This document shows, in pieces, positions 53,255 through 63,059 of a DNA stretch of 64,000 bases. The notes below the pieces were generated by a model. The model worked only from the letters and a program-made list of their open reading frames with translations, was not told the origin of the DNA and did not search any database. Numbering within the stretch: the stretch's first letter is position 1; every line of letters begins with the position of its first letter. The position numbers and the translations under genes were made by a program. The stretch lies in the NCBI RefSeq assembly GCF_028473745.1, contig NZ_CP101137.1, forward strand, positions 1,798,001 to 1,862,000, in the 5' to 3' direction. This stretch comes from Streptomyces sp. M92 (GTDB lineage: Bacteria > Actinomycetota > Actinomycetes > Streptomycetales > Streptomycetaceae).

Positions 53255-54046
53255 ATGACCATCGAGAATGTGACTCAGCGGCCGGCCGGGGGCAGTGACC
53301 CCGCACGCGTCTACGACTACTTCATAGGTGGCGACAGCGGTCTCGAAGCCGACCGGTCGGCCGGTGCCTGGATTCGACTGCAGGCGCCCGATCTGCTTGC
53401 GGCCATGCAGGAGAACCGGTCCTTCCTTTCGCGGGCGGTGCGTTGGCTGAGCCGGCAGGGTGTCGATCAGTTCATCGATATCGGCTCCGGATTTCCCGTT
53501 TCTCCGAATACGCACGAGATCGCCTTGTCGATGGCACCTTCGGGTTCCGTCGTCTACTGCGACGTCGATCCCGAGGTGGGGCAGCGCACGCGCGCGCTTA
53601 TCGCCGGCACGAAGGGGACGGACTTCGTTCAGGGCGACATTCGAAGCCCCGAGGAGCTGGTGGCCCAGCCGGCCATCCAGAAGTTGATCCATTCAGGCCG
53701 CCCGGTGGCCTGTGTGCTTGCCGCGGTGCTGCACTTCGTGCCGGAGGACGCGGATCCCGAGAGAATCACCGCGGTTCTGCGTGAATCCCTGCCCCCGGGG
53801 AGCTATCTGGTGGTCTCCCACGTCGCTGGCGACATTCCCTGGACGGAACGTAACAATGTAGAGACGCTGAGGCGCGCCTTCGAGGACATGTATCCCCGCA
53901 CCCGAGCGCAGGTCGCCGAATTCTTCGGTGATTTCGAACTGGTCGCGCCCGGTGTGGTGCCCGCGGCCAAGTGGCATCCGGCCGAGGGAACGTCCGGAGA
54001 AAAGGCCGACCTTGCCATCTATGCCGGAGTCGGTCACAAGGCGTAG
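53255..54046 (+). CDS. SAM-dependent methyltransferase, DUF574 family
   Basis: A 263-residue protein of the actinobacterial S-adenosyl methyltransferase family once called DUF574. Marks are ARVYDYFIGGDSGLEADR, motif I in FIDIGSGFPVSPNTHE, VVYCDVDPEVG and LHFVPEDADPERI. These are very numerous in Streptomyces, and few have known substrates. The ATG at 53255 starts the family pattern; an in-frame ATG at 53093 would add an unrelated 54 residues. It is divergent from the esterase across a 230-base spacer. A methylation step in the pathway is possible. Confidence 0.87.
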   Translation: MTIENVTQRPAGGSDPARVYDYFIGGDSGLEADRSAGAWIRLQAPDLLAAMQENRSFLSRAVRWLSRQGVDQFIDIGSGFPVSPNTHEIALSMAPSGSVVYCDVDPEVGQRTRALIAGTKGTDFVQGDIRSPEELVAQPAIQKLIHSGRPVACVLAAVLHFVPEDADPERITAVLRESLPPGSYLVVSHVAGDIPWTERNNVETLRRAFEDMYPRTRAQVAEFFGDFELVAPGVVPAAKWHPAEGTSGEKADLAIYAGVGHKA

Positions 54047-54144
54047 TGGCGGCGAGCTGACTCACGCGTGGGAAACGCGGCAGACCCAGCAGGACCATCT
54101 TTACGACGACGGCTCCGACGGGAGCACGCAGGAGGAGTTTCGCC

Positions 54145-55347
54145 ATGACTGTGGACGTTCTCTCCGCCCAGGGCCACATCGGCCTTTCCGAGCGCTGGGG
54201 AGCACATGACTCCGTGCCGTTCCCGGTGGTGCTCGCCCAGGGGGAGGGCGCCTGGGTGACCGACGTGGAAGGCCGGCGTTATCTCGACTTCCACGGTGGG
54301 TATTCCGCGATGAACTTCGGCCACGGGCACCCCGAACTCATCGCCGCGGCAAAGGCGCAGCTCGACCGGATGACGCTGAGCACGCGGGCATTCCACCACG
54401 ATCAGTACGGGCCGTTCTGCCGTGAGCTTGCCGAGCTGACGGGCACCGAGACGGTGCTGTTCTCCAACTCCGGCGGTGAGGCCGTCGACACGGCCGTGAA
54501 GATCGCCAGGAAGTGGGCCTACCAGGTCAAGGGCGTGCCGGACGGATGCGCCGAGATCATTGTCGCGGGCGCGAACTTCCACGGCCGGACCACGACCATC
54601 GTGTCGTTCTCCACGCAGGCCAACCACCGTGCCGGCTTCGGCCCGTTCACGCCCGGCTTCAAGGTGGTGCCGTTCGGCGACATCGACGCGCTGCGCTCGG
54701 CGATCACCGAGCACACGGCGGCGGTCCTGCTGGAACCGATCCAGGGCGAGGCCGGTGTGATCACCCCGCCGAAGGGTTACCTCGGCGAGGTCCGAGAACT
54801 GTGCGACGACACCAACACGTTGCTCGTCGCCGACGAGGTCCAGTGTGGACTGGCCCGCGCCGGCTCGACCCTGGCGCTGGACCACGAAGGCGTCCGAGCG
54901 GACATGTACACCCTGGGCAAGAGCCTCAGCGGCGGGCTGCTGCCGGTGTCCGCGGTGATCGGCCGCGCCGAGGTGCTCGGCGTGATCACGCCCGGCGACC
55001 ACGGCTCGACCTTCGGTGGCAACCCGCTGGCGTGCGCGGTCGGCCGAGCGGCGGTGCGGCTCCTGGCGACCGGGGAATTCCAGGCCCGCTCCCGCGAACT
55101 GGGTGCGCATCTGCACGCCCGCCTCGTCGAGCTCGACGGTGTGACCGAGGTCCGGGGCCGTGGCCTGTGGGCCGGTGTGCAGCTCGCACAAGAGCGGGTG
55201 GCCGGCCGCCGGGTGACCGAGGAGCTGGCCGAGCGCGGTCTGCTGTGCAAGGAGGCCAAGGGCCATCTGCGGGTGGCGCCTCCGCTGGTGATCACGCGCG
55301 AGGAGATCGATCTGGGCGTCGACATCATCGCCGACGTACTGGGGTGA
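54145..55347 (+). CDS. Class III aminotransferase, LysJ/ornithine aminotransferase-like
   Basis: A 400-residue PLP aminotransferase close to ornithine aminotransferase and LysJ/ArgD. Marks are NSGGEAVDTAVKIARKWAY, EPIQGEAGVI, LVADEVQCGL and the PLP lysine in YTLGKSLSGG (Lys259). In the LysW pathways an enzyme of this class converts a carrier-bound aldehyde or ketone into an amine with glutamate as donor. With the DegT enzyme at 32831 there are thus two candidates for the amination step; one may act after release. GGAGGAG stands eight bases before the ATG. Confidence 0.88.
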   Translation: MTVDVLSAQGHIGLSERWGAHDSVPFPVVLAQGEGAWVTDVEGRRYLDFHGGYSAMNFGHGHPELIAAAKAQLDRMTLSTRAFHHDQYGPFCRELAELTGTETVLFSNSGGEAVDTAVKIARKWAYQVKGVPDGCAEIIVAGANFHGRTTTIVSFSTQANHRAGFGPFTPGFKVVPFGDIDALRSAITEHTAAVLLEPIQGEAGVITPPKGYLGEVRELCDDTNTLLVADEVQCGLARAGSTLALDHEGVRADMYTLGKSLSGGLLPVSAVIGRAEVLGVITPGDHGSTFGGNPLACAVGRAAVRLLATGEFQARSRELGAHLHARLVELDGVTEVRGRGLWAGVQLAQERVAGRRVTEELAERGLLCKEAKGHLRVAPPLVITREEIDLGVDIIADVLG

Positions 55348-55415
55348 GCCGGGCCCACCAGCGCACGCGCCGGGACGAAGGCGCCTTGGCCACCGAGTGG
55401 ACGGGAGAGGGATTC

Positions 55416-56174
55416 ATGAGTGACTTCGCAGGTCTGGCCGCCCTTGTCACGGGCGGTGCGTCGGGAATCGGTCTGGCCACGGCGAAGCTGCTGAGCAGCA
55501 GGGGAGCCAGGGTCGCCGCTCTCGATCTGAAACCGGAGGGGCTCCCGGATGGCATCGTGGGCGTCCAGGCCGACGTCACCGACGACATCGAGGTCAAAGC
55601 CGCCGTCGACGCGGTGGCCGAGCGGTTCGGCAGGCTGGACATCGTGGTGAACAACGCCGGGATCGGCGCTGTCGGGGACGTCACCGCGAACGACGACGAC
55701 GAGTGGTCGCGCGTGCTGGACGTCAACGTGGTCGGGATGGCCAGGGTTGCCCGGCACGCGATACCGCATCTGCGGCGCTCACCCGCCGCATCGATCGTCA
55801 ACACCTGCTCGGTCGTGGCCTGGGCGGGGGTGGAGCAGAGGGTGCTGTACTCGGCCAGCAAGGGGGCGGTGTACGCGCTGACGCTGGCCATGGCGGCCGA
55901 TCACGTCCGCGAGGGCATCCGGGTCAACTGCGTGGCCCCCGGCTCCGCTGACACCGCCTGGATCGACAGGTCGCTCCGACAGGCGGCGGACCCGGTGGCT
56001 GCCCGGGCCGCGCTCGACGCCTTCCAGCCGACGGGCCGCCTGGTGACGGCTGACGAGGTCGCCGGTGCGATCGCCTACCTGGCCAGTCCCTTGTCCGGCG
56101 CTTCGGTGGGCACGGTGCTCGCCGTGGACAACGGCATGCACGGTCTACGGCTGCGGCCCGGGGGCCAGGCGTAG
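55416..56174 (+). CDS. Short-chain dehydrogenase/reductase
   Basis: A 252-residue classical SDR: cofactor loop TGGASGIGLATA, NNAG at the end of strand 4, catalytic Ser in NTCSVVAWAG and YSASK (Tyr/Lys). Asp in AALDLKP after strand 2 points to NAD(H) preference. It sits 68 bases after the aminotransferase gene and before an ATP-grasp ligase. It probably interconverts a hydroxyl and a ketone on the carrier-derived chain or another fragment. The ATG at 55416 follows GGGAGAGGG. Confidence 0.9.
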   Translation: MSDFAGLAALVTGGASGIGLATAKLLSSRGARVAALDLKPEGLPDGIVGVQADVTDDIEVKAAVDAVAERFGRLDIVVNNAGIGAVGDVTANDDDEWSRVLDVNVVGMARVARHAIPHLRRSPAASIVNTCSVVAWAGVEQRVLYSASKGAVYALTLAMAADHVREGIRVNCVAPGSADTAWIDRSLRQAADPVAARAALDAFQPTGRLVTADEVAGAIAYLASPLSGASVGTVLAVDNGMHGLRLRPGGQA

Positions 56175-56264
56175 CCAGCGGGCCCTCACCGCGCGGCGCC
56201 GGCCGGCCTGTCACCGAACTCATTCCGACCACGACACAAGCCCCTTGCCCGGAGGTAGCTGACG

Positions 56265-57566
56265 ATGGCAACCGATTTGCGCTCCCCCACGACACGAGTG
56301 GCTCTGGTCGACGCCTACTCGGCAGGGAATCTGCTGGTTCCCGCGCTGAACCGGGAGGGTGTGGAGTGTGTGCATGTTCGGTCACCCGAACCCGACGTCA
56401 ACATGGTGAAACTGAAGTTCCCCGACGGCTTCCTCGACGACATCAGACACGAGGGCGACCTGACGGCCACGGCCGCCGCGCTGCGTGAGTGGGGGATCGG
56501 TTGCGTGATCGCCGGTGGCGAGTCGGGCGTGGAACTGGCCGATCAACTGAACGCGGAACTCGGCACCCCGGGCAACGGGATGAGCCGGCCGACCTGCCGA
56601 CGCAACAAATACGAGATGGTCCTCGCGGTACGCGACGGCGGACTTCCGCACGCGGCCACCATCGTCTCGCCCGACGCCGACGAGATCATCGCGTGGGCCG
56701 AGACGACCGCGGGCTACCCGGTCGTTCTGAAGCCGGTTTCCAGCGCCGGGCAGGACAACGTCATGGCCTGTGCGTCAGCGGAGGAGGTACGCGCCGCCCA
56801 CGACAAGATCAGGAGCAGCACCAACCGCCAGGGGCAGAGCAACACAGTGGTTCTCGCCCAGGAATTCCTGGCCGGTACCGAATACTTCGTGAATACGGTC
56901 AGCCGTGACGGTCGGCATCACACGGCTGAGATCTGGCGATACTGCAAACGCCGAATCCCCGGCGGCCACATCATCCACGACTACGTAGAGCCGCTTTCGC
57001 CGGACGATCCGGACGCCCAAGAACTGGAGTCCTACAGTCACCGGATACTCGACGCGCTGGAAATCCACAACGGCGCCGCACATGTCGAGATCATGATGAC
57101 CGCCGACGGTCCCGTGCTGGTCGAGTGCGCCGGCCGGCTCGGCGGTGGCGCGGCCCCGCAGATCCTCAGCCGGAGCATGGCCAGCAACCAGATCGATCTC
57201 ATCGCCCTCTCGGTGGCCAGACCCGACGAATTCAACCGACTGCCCGCCAGCCTGCACCGGTTGCTGCGGCACACCCTTTACGTACATCTCATCAACCCGA
57301 ACGACCACGGCATCGCACCCTCCCATGAGGACATGGGAGTCGTCCGCGCGCTGCCGTCCTGGGCCCACACCGTTCTGATGCACCCGGAAGGCGCACCGCT
57401 GACGCGAACGGTCGACTTCCCCTCGCAGCCGGGTTACGTGATTCTGATCTCCGACGACCCGGTGCAGCTCCGCGCGGATTATGAAAAGTTGCGCGAGATC
57501 GAACGTGTCCTTTATGCGGGGAACCCGGTTCCGGAACAACGCCGGCCGATCCGACCGGATCGGTGA
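56265..57566 (+). CDS. ATP-grasp carboxylate-amine ligase
   Basis: A 433-residue full-length ATP-grasp enzyme of the L-amino acid ligase/carnosine synthase-like group. It has a pre-grasp domain (RVALVDAYSAGNLLVPALNREG), ATP-binding YPVVLKPVSSAGQDNV, VLAQEFLAGTEYFVN, and the metal/ATP segment VEIMMTADGPVLVECAGRLGG. Unlike the protein at 6638, every core segment is present. Such enzymes join two free amino acids, as in bacilysin. It is a good candidate for forming the peptide bond between the azabicyclic amino acid and a second residue. GGAGG stands a few bases before the ATG. Confidence 0.88.
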   Translation: MATDLRSPTTRVALVDAYSAGNLLVPALNREGVECVHVRSPEPDVNMVKLKFPDGFLDDIRHEGDLTATAAALREWGIGCVIAGGESGVELADQLNAELGTPGNGMSRPTCRRNKYEMVLAVRDGGLPHAATIVSPDADEIIAWAETTAGYPVVLKPVSSAGQDNVMACASAEEVRAAHDKIRSSTNRQGQSNTVVLAQEFLAGTEYFVNTVSRDGRHHTAEIWRYCKRRIPGGHIIHDYVEPLSPDDPDAQELESYSHRILDALEIHNGAAHVEIMMTADGPVLVECAGRLGGGAAPQILSRSMASNQIDLIALSVARPDEFNRLPASLHRLLRHTLYVHLINPNDHGIAPSHEDMGVVRALPSWAHTVLMHPEGAPLTRTVDFPSQPGYVILISDDPVQLRADYEKLREIERVLYAGNPVPEQRRPIRPDR

Positions 57567-57697
57567 CCGAAGAAGTAAGCGCAGTACGGACGCGAATGAT
57601 GCGGGTGAGTTCCTAGAGTCCCTGCATATCGATGTCGGTTTCTACGAAAGAGAATCCTGGTGGGGAATCGGAACATGCCGACGAGGGAGGTCTGGTC

Positions 57698-58729
57698 GTG
57701 ACCCGGGTGGTGGTAGTCGGTGCGGCGGGATACATCGGCGGGGAATTGCTGCGACTGCTGATCGGCCATTCCGAGGTGGAGGTGGTGGGCGCGGTCTCCT
57801 CGCGTTTCCCGGGCAAACGGGTCGACGGGGTGCATCCGAATCTGCGGTCCGCCACGGATCTGCTGTTCTGCTCGGCCGACCAAGTGGACGAGTGCGATGT
57901 GGTATTCCTGGCCCTGCCGCACCGCGTCGCGATGACACAGGCCGAGCAGTGGGCCCGGCGCGCGAAACTCGTCGTCGATCTGACGGGGGACTTCCGACTC
58001 GACGACGCCGAGGTCTTCCGGCGCTACTACGGCGAGGACCACCAAGCACCCCATCTCCTCGACGCTTTCGTACCCGGCCTTCCCGAGCTGCACCGCGAGA
58101 GCATGCGCACCGCAGACCTGATCAGTGTTCCCGGCTGCATGGCGACGGCCGGCGTGCTCGCCCTGTACCCGCTGGTGACTCGGGGTCTGATCGATCTCGA
58201 GCGAGGGGCGCAGTTCGACGCCCGTACCGGGTCCAGCGGCTCGGGTGCCACCGCGGGCCCGGCCAACCTGCACGCCGAACGCAGCGGTGCCATGCGGGTG
58301 TTCGCGCCCACCGGCCACCGGCACGAGGCCGAGATCTCCCGGCATCTGGGCCTGCCGGCCGCGATGACCGCCACCGGCGTCGAAGCGGTGCGCGGGGTCC
58401 AGACCGTCTGCCATGCCACCTTGCGCACCGGCGTGGACACGCAGGCCTTGCGCCGCGCCTACCGCGAGCAGTACGCGGCGGAGCCCTTCGTCCGTGTCGT
58501 CGCGCACCGACGCGGCATCTTCCGCTACCCCGACCCGAAGATCCTCCTCGGATCCAACTACTGCGACGTCGGCTACGCCCTCGACGAGGACACCGGCCGC
58601 CTGACCACGATCGCCGCCCTGGACAACCTCGTCAAAGGCGGCGCGGGCAACGCCGTGCAGTGCCTCAACATCCGCATGGGGTGGCCCGAGACTCTCGGCC
58701 TGACCTTCCCCGGCCTCCACCCCTTGTAA
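57698..58729 (+). CDS. lysY: LysY-like [LysW]-acyl phosphate reductase (ArgC family)
   Basis: A 343-residue NADPH-dependent reductase of the ArgC/LysY family. It has the Rossmann start VVVVGAAGYIGGELLRLL, catalytic Cys147 in SVPGCMATAG, GSSGSGATAGP, the later His in FAPTGHRHEAEI and GGAGNAVQCLN at the end. It would reduce the gamma-glutamyl phosphate held on LysW to the semialdehyde that transketolase then extends. The GTG at 57698 is chosen because GAGGGAGG lies seven bases upstream and the fold starts there; an ATG at 57632 adds 22 unrelated residues. Confidence 0.92.
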   Translation: MTRVVVVGAAGYIGGELLRLLIGHSEVEVVGAVSSRFPGKRVDGVHPNLRSATDLLFCSADQVDECDVVFLALPHRVAMTQAEQWARRAKLVVDLTGDFRLDDAEVFRRYYGEDHQAPHLLDAFVPGLPELHRESMRTADLISVPGCMATAGVLALYPLVTRGLIDLERGAQFDARTGSSGSGATAGPANLHAERSGAMRVFAPTGHRHEAEISRHLGLPAAMTATGVEAVRGVQTVCHATLRTGVDTQALRRAYREQYAAEPFVRVVAHRRGIFRYPDPKILLGSNYCDVGYALDEDTGRLTTIAALDNLVKGGAGNAVQCLNIRMGWPETLGLTFPGLHPL

Positions 58730-58751
58730 ATCCCGGCCCACCGGAGAGAGC

Positions 58752-59666
58752 GTGACCACCAAACCGCTGACAGTCGTGAAATGCGGCGGCAATCCGGCCG
58801 TGGACGCCGTGGGCATCTGCGCCGACGTCGCCCGTCTCGTCCACGAAGGACACTCCATCCTCCTGGTGCACGGAGGTTCCGGCGAGATCGGGCGTCTCGC
58901 CGGCAGACTCGGCGTCGCCCAGCGCACCCTCGTCGCCCCGGACAACGTGACCACGCGCTACACCGACCCGGACACCCTCGAAGTGGTCGTCCTCGCCCTG
59001 GCCGGCGCGGTCAAGCCCGCGCTGGTGGCGGAACTCTCTCGCCACAAGGTGCCCTCGGTCGGCCTGACCGGCATGGACGGCGACATGCTCCGCGCCCGCC
59101 GGAAGTCCGCCGTCCGAGCCGTTGTCGACGGCCGCACCGTCCTCATCCGCGACAACCACAGCGGCCGCATCGCCACGGTACGCACCGAGCTTCCCGAGAC
59201 GCTCCTGCGCGCCGGATACGTACCCGTGGTCTCACCGCCCGCCATCGACGAAGAGGGCCGCCCCGTCAACGTCGACGCCGATCGCGCCGCGGCGGCGCTG
59301 GCGGCGGCACTCGGCGCCGACCGACTCCTCCTTCTCACCGGCGCGCCCGGCGTACTCGCCGACCCCGACGACCCCGCCAGCGTGCGCAGCACCTGCCGCA
59401 TAGCTCCCACCGGCCCACCCGACCCGTCCGCCACGGGCGGCATGGCGCTCAAACTGATCGCCGCACGCGAAGCCCTCGCCGGCGGAGTGACCACCGTACG
59501 CATCGCGGACGGACGCACGCCGGAACCCGTCAGCCGAGCGCTCGCCGGTGCCGGCACCACAGTGCGCGTCTCCGGCGCGGGCACCGGTGTGCCCGTTCCC
59601 GCGCAGGCCGCAAGCGTCCCGCAGACCTCCGCCCGACACGACCGCGGTGAGGAGAGGGGCTCATGA
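58752..59666 (+). CDS. lysZ: LysZ-like [LysW]-amino acid kinase (ArgB family)
   Basis: A 304-residue amino acid kinase of the acetylglutamate kinase/LysZ type. It has VVKCGGNPAVDA at the start, LLVHGGSGEI, PSVGLTGMDGDML, PVVSPPAIDEEGRPVNVDAD and a C-terminal LLLLTGAPGVLAD and TGGMALKL. It would phosphorylate the side-chain carboxylate of the LysW-bound amino acid. The gene order lysY-lysZ followed directly by cysC-cysD-cysN links carrier chemistry to PAPS supply in one operon. The last 30 or so residues are low-complexity. Confidence 0.92.
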   Translation: MTTKPLTVVKCGGNPAVDAVGICADVARLVHEGHSILLVHGGSGEIGRLAGRLGVAQRTLVAPDNVTTRYTDPDTLEVVVLALAGAVKPALVAELSRHKVPSVGLTGMDGDMLRARRKSAVRAVVDGRTVLIRDNHSGRIATVRTELPETLLRAGYVPVVSPPAIDEEGRPVNVDADRAAAALAAALGADRLLLLTGAPGVLADPDDPASVRSTCRIAPTGPPDPSATGGMALKLIAAREALAGGVTTVRIADGRTPEPVSRALAGAGTTVRVSGAGTGVPVPAQAASVPQTSARHDRGEERGS

Positions 59667-60223
59667 CCTCGCAGAAGTTCTGTACGTGTCGGCCCGGTGC
59701 GACGGTTTGGCTGACCGGACTGCCGAGCGCGGGCAAGACCACGATCGCCCGTGAACTCGCCGGGCGACTGCGCGCCGAGGGCAGCCGCGTCGAGGTGCTG
59801 GACGGCGACGAGATGCGCTCCTGCCTGTCCGCCGGACTCGGCTTCGGCCGGGCGGAGCGGGAGACCCATGTCCAGCGCGTCGGCCTGGTCGCCGAGGTCC
59901 TGGCCCGCAACGGCGTCATCGCGCTCGTGCCGGTGATCGCTCCGTACGCGGCCAGCCGCGCGGCCGTACGCGAACGCCACGCGAACAGCGCGACCGCGTA
60001 CGTCGAAGTGCATGTCGCGACCCCCGTCGACGTGTGCCGCACGCGCGATGTGAAGGGGCTGTACGCCCGGCAGGCGGCCGGTGAGATCTCCGGCCTCACC
60101 GGCGTGGACGACCCCTACCAGATTCCAAAGGCCCCGGACCTGCGCATCGAGACGCACCGGCAGACCGCCGCGCAGTCCGCGACGGCGCTGCACACAGCGC
60201 TCAAAGAGAGAGGACTGGCATGA
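59663..60223 (+). CDS. cysC: Adenylylsulfate (APS) kinase
   Basis: A 186-residue kinase that phosphorylates APS to PAPS. It has the P-loop GLPSAGKTT, EVLDGDEMR, ALVPVIAPYAASRAAVRE, and KGLYARQAAGEISGLTGVDDPY near the end. PAPS is the donor for the sulfotransferase at 20673. The ATG overlaps the lysZ stop, and its stop overlaps cysD. A free CysC in a cluster together with CysD and CysN is a clear sign that sulfo transfer is part of the pathway. Confidence 0.95.
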   Translation: MTSQKFCTCRPGATVWLTGLPSAGKTTIARELAGRLRAEGSRVEVLDGDEMRSCLSAGLGFGRAERETHVQRVGLVAEVLARNGVIALVPVIAPYAASRAAVRERHANSATAYVEVHVATPVDVCRTRDVKGLYARQAAGEISGLTGVDDPYQIPKAPDLRIETHRQTAAQSATALHTALKERGLA

Positions 60224-61155
60224 CCGCAGTCGTGGCGGACCGCCCGCATACCGACAACCCGTACGCCCTCTCCCACCTGGACACGCTGGAGTCCGAGGCC
60301 GTCCACATCCTCAGGGAAGTGGCGGGCGAATTCGAACGCCCGGTGATTCTCTTTTCGGGCGGCAAGGACTCCATCGTCATGCTGCACCTGGCGCTGAAGG
60401 CGTTCGCCCCCGCGCCGATCCCCTTCTCGCTGCTGCACGTGGACACCGGGCACAACTTCCCCGAGATCATCGAGTTCCGCGACCGTACGGTGGAGAAGCA
60501 CGGGCTGCGGCTGCACATCGCCTCGGTGCAGGAGTACATCGACGCCGGCGCACTGCGCGAGCGCCCCGACGGAACGCGCAACCCGCTGCAGACGGTACCG
60601 CTGACCGAGAAGATCCAGGCGGAGAAGTTCGACGCGGTCTTCGGGGGCGGGCGCCGGGACGAGGAGAAGGCCCGCGCCAAGGAGCGGGTGTTCTCGCTGC
60701 GCGACGAGTTCTCGCAGTGGGATCCGCGCCGGCAGCGCCCCGAGCTGTGGAACCTGTACAACGGCCGGCACGCCCCCGGCGAGCACGTACGCGTCTTCCC
60801 GCTCTCGAACTGGACCGAGCTGGACGTCTGGCAGTACATCGCCCGCGAGCACATCGAGCTCCCCGAGATCTACTTCGCGCACGAGCGCGAGGTGTTCGCG
60901 CGCGACGGCGTGTGGCTGGCCGTCGGTGACTGGGGCGGACCGGAGGACGGTGAGACCGTCGAGACCCGGCTGGTCAGATACCGCACGGTCGGCGACATGT
61001 CCTGCACCGGCGCCGTCGACTCCGATGCCACCACACTGGACGCCGTGATCGCCGAGATCGCCGCCTCCCGGCTCACCGAGCGCGGCGCGACCCGCGCCGA
61101 CGACAGGCTTTCCGAAGCCGCCATGGAAGACCGCAAGCGCGAGGGGTACTTCTGA
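60220..61155 (+). CDS. cysD: Sulfate adenylyltransferase small subunit
   Basis: A 311-residue PP-loop ATP sulfurylase subunit. The PP-loop is seen in ILFSGGKDSIVMLHLALKAF, followed by LHVDTGHNFPEIIEFRD, FGGGRRDEEKARAKER, FPLSNWTELDVWQYI and the C-terminal AAMEDRKREGYF. It forms APS from sulfate and ATP together with CysN two bases downstream. Confidence 0.96.
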   Translation: MTAVVADRPHTDNPYALSHLDTLESEAVHILREVAGEFERPVILFSGGKDSIVMLHLALKAFAPAPIPFSLLHVDTGHNFPEIIEFRDRTVEKHGLRLHIASVQEYIDAGALRERPDGTRNPLQTVPLTEKIQAEKFDAVFGGGRRDEEKARAKERVFSLRDEFSQWDPRRQRPELWNLYNGRHAPGEHVRVFPLSNWTELDVWQYIAREHIELPEIYFAHEREVFARDGVWLAVGDWGGPEDGETVETRLVRYRTVGDMSCTGAVDSDATTLDAVIAEIAASRLTERGATRADDRLSEAAMEDRKREGYF

Positions 61156-61157
61156 CG

Positions 61158-62438
61158 ATGGTCATCGACACGCTGCGCTTCGCCACCGCCGGATCGGTGG
61201 ACGACGGGAAGTCCACCCTGGTCGGCCGGCTGCTGCACGACTCCAAGTCGGTCCTCGCCGATCAGCTCCAGGCAGTGGAACGCGTCTCCCGCTCACGCGG
61301 CCAGGGGGCGCCGGACCTGGCGCTGCTCACCGATGGTCTGCGGGCCGAACGCGAGCAGGGCATCACCATCGACGTCGCCTACCGGTACTTCGTCACGCCG
61401 CGGCGGCGGTTCATCCTCGCCGATACGCCGGGGCACGTCCAGTACACGCGGAACATGGTCACCGGAGCGTCCACGGCCGACCTGGCCGTGGTCCTCGTCG
61501 ACGCCCGCAACGGGGTGGTCGAGCAGACCCGGCGCCATGTCGCCGTGGCGGCCCTGCTCCGCGTCCCCCATGTGGTCCTGGCCGTCAACAAGATGGATCT
61601 CGTGGCGTACGAGGAGTCCGTCTTCGCCGCCATCGCCCACGAGTTCAGCGCGTACGCGCGCGGGCTCGGCGTCCCCGAGGTCACCGCGATCCCGGTCTCG
61701 GCGCTCGCCGGGGACAACGTGGTCGAGCCGTCGAGGAGGATGGACTGGTACGGGGGCCCCACTGTGCTCGAGCACCTGGAATCCGTGCCGGTCGGCCACC
61801 GCCCGGACGAGGAGCCGACCCGGGTCCCCGTCCAGTACGTCATCCGTCCGCAGACCGCCGAATACCCCGACTACCGCGGGTACGCGGGCCAGATCGCCTC
61901 GGGCGCGCTGCGCGTCGGCGAGCCGGTGACCGTGCTTCCGTCCGGCCGCACCAGCACCATCGAGACCATCGAGCTGCTCGGCCGGGCCGTGGACTCCGCA
62001 TGGGCTCCGCAGTCGGTGACCGTGCGGTTGCGCGACGGCATCGACGTCTCGCGTGGCGATCTCATCGCGCCGACAGCCGTCGCGCCCACCCCCACGCGCG
62101 AGGTCGAGGCGACCGTGTGCCATCTCTCCGACCGGCCGCTGACAGTCAGCCAGAGGGTGCTGCTGAAGCACACCACCCGCACGGTCAAGGCGATCGTCGA
62201 GGAGATCTCGTCGCGGCTCACCCTGGAAGATCTCTCGCAACAGCCGGCGCCCGGCGAGCTGCTCGCCAACGACATCGGCCGGGTTCGGGTGCGTACGACC
62301 GAGCCGTTGGCGCTGGATCCGTACGCACGATCACGGCGCACGGGCTCCTTCCTGCTCATCGACCCGGTGGACGGTACGACGCTGGCGGCCGGCATGGCAG
62401 AGGGCGTGCCGGACGACAGTGTGGACGGCGTTGGGTGA
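61158..62438 (+). CDS. cysN: Sulfate adenylyltransferase large (GTPase) subunit
   Basis: A 426-residue EF-Tu-like GTPase that drives ATP sulfurylase. It has the P-loop AGSVDDGKSTLVGRLLHD, switch segment LTDGLRAEREQGITIDVAYR, DTPGHVQYTRNM and NKMD. There is no fused APS kinase domain, consistent with the separate cysC. It is the last gene of the lysY-to-cysN operon and the probable right end of the cluster. Confidence 0.96.
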   Translation: MVIDTLRFATAGSVDDGKSTLVGRLLHDSKSVLADQLQAVERVSRSRGQGAPDLALLTDGLRAEREQGITIDVAYRYFVTPRRRFILADTPGHVQYTRNMVTGASTADLAVVLVDARNGVVEQTRRHVAVAALLRVPHVVLAVNKMDLVAYEESVFAAIAHEFSAYARGLGVPEVTAIPVSALAGDNVVEPSRRMDWYGGPTVLEHLESVPVGHRPDEEPTRVPVQYVIRPQTAEYPDYRGYAGQIASGALRVGEPVTVLPSGRTSTIETIELLGRAVDSAWAPQSVTVRLRDGIDVSRGDLIAPTAVAPTPTREVEATVCHLSDRPLTVSQRVLLKHTTRTVKAIVEEISSRLTLEDLSQQPAPGELLANDIGRVRVRTTEPLALDPYARSRRTGSFLLIDPVDGTTLAAGMAEGVPDDSVDGVG

Positions 62439-63059
62439 GCCACGTCTGGCGGGATGCGACACGTCCTGATGGCCGGGTCCGAGGCAATGGTCACGGGGGC
62501 CGCAGCCCGGCGCCGGTATGGCCGTGACATTGCTGGTGGTGCGTCAGGCCCGCTGGTGATGTGGCTTGACGGTGCCGTTCCGGTCGGGCGTGGGCCGGTG
62601 TTCAGGAAGCCGGCTTCCTTGCGGAGGCTGAAGACGACCGCTCGCCTTCGGTGTCCGCCCGGGCCCGGGCCGTTGGAGGACTACGAGATCCGACGACCGC
62701 GTGTACCACCCGCTGCACACGACTCCGTGCGCCCCTGCCCATCACTTCGCCCGCGTTCGGTCCGATCCGGAATTCTGTACGAAGCCGCAGCCGGCCAGGC
62801 CGGCTGTCCGGCCCCCCCATGGCTACGAACATGGCCGCGGTGCGCTGTGCTCAGACGGGCTCGGCCATGGCGTCCACCGCGATGTCGGGAGTAGGCACCC
62901 AGACCTACGAGACCCCGACCCCTCGCCGTGGCGAGCTTCGGCGAACTCGCGGGGTATGGCATCGCCGACTCCTGGAGCCCGATACGGCGCCGACCGGGGC
63001 GGCGGGAAATGATCTCCGTGGGCGCGGGACAACTGCATCGTCGGTGCCCCACCGGCCGG
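62439..63059. other. Non-coding stretch at the probable cluster border
   Basis: About 620 bases with several overlapping frames but none with a ribosome site and recognisable protein. It separates cysN from an unrelated dioxygenase gene. It may contain decayed coding sequence; I see no RNA gene, repeat or insertion sequence in it. Confidence 0.5.
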
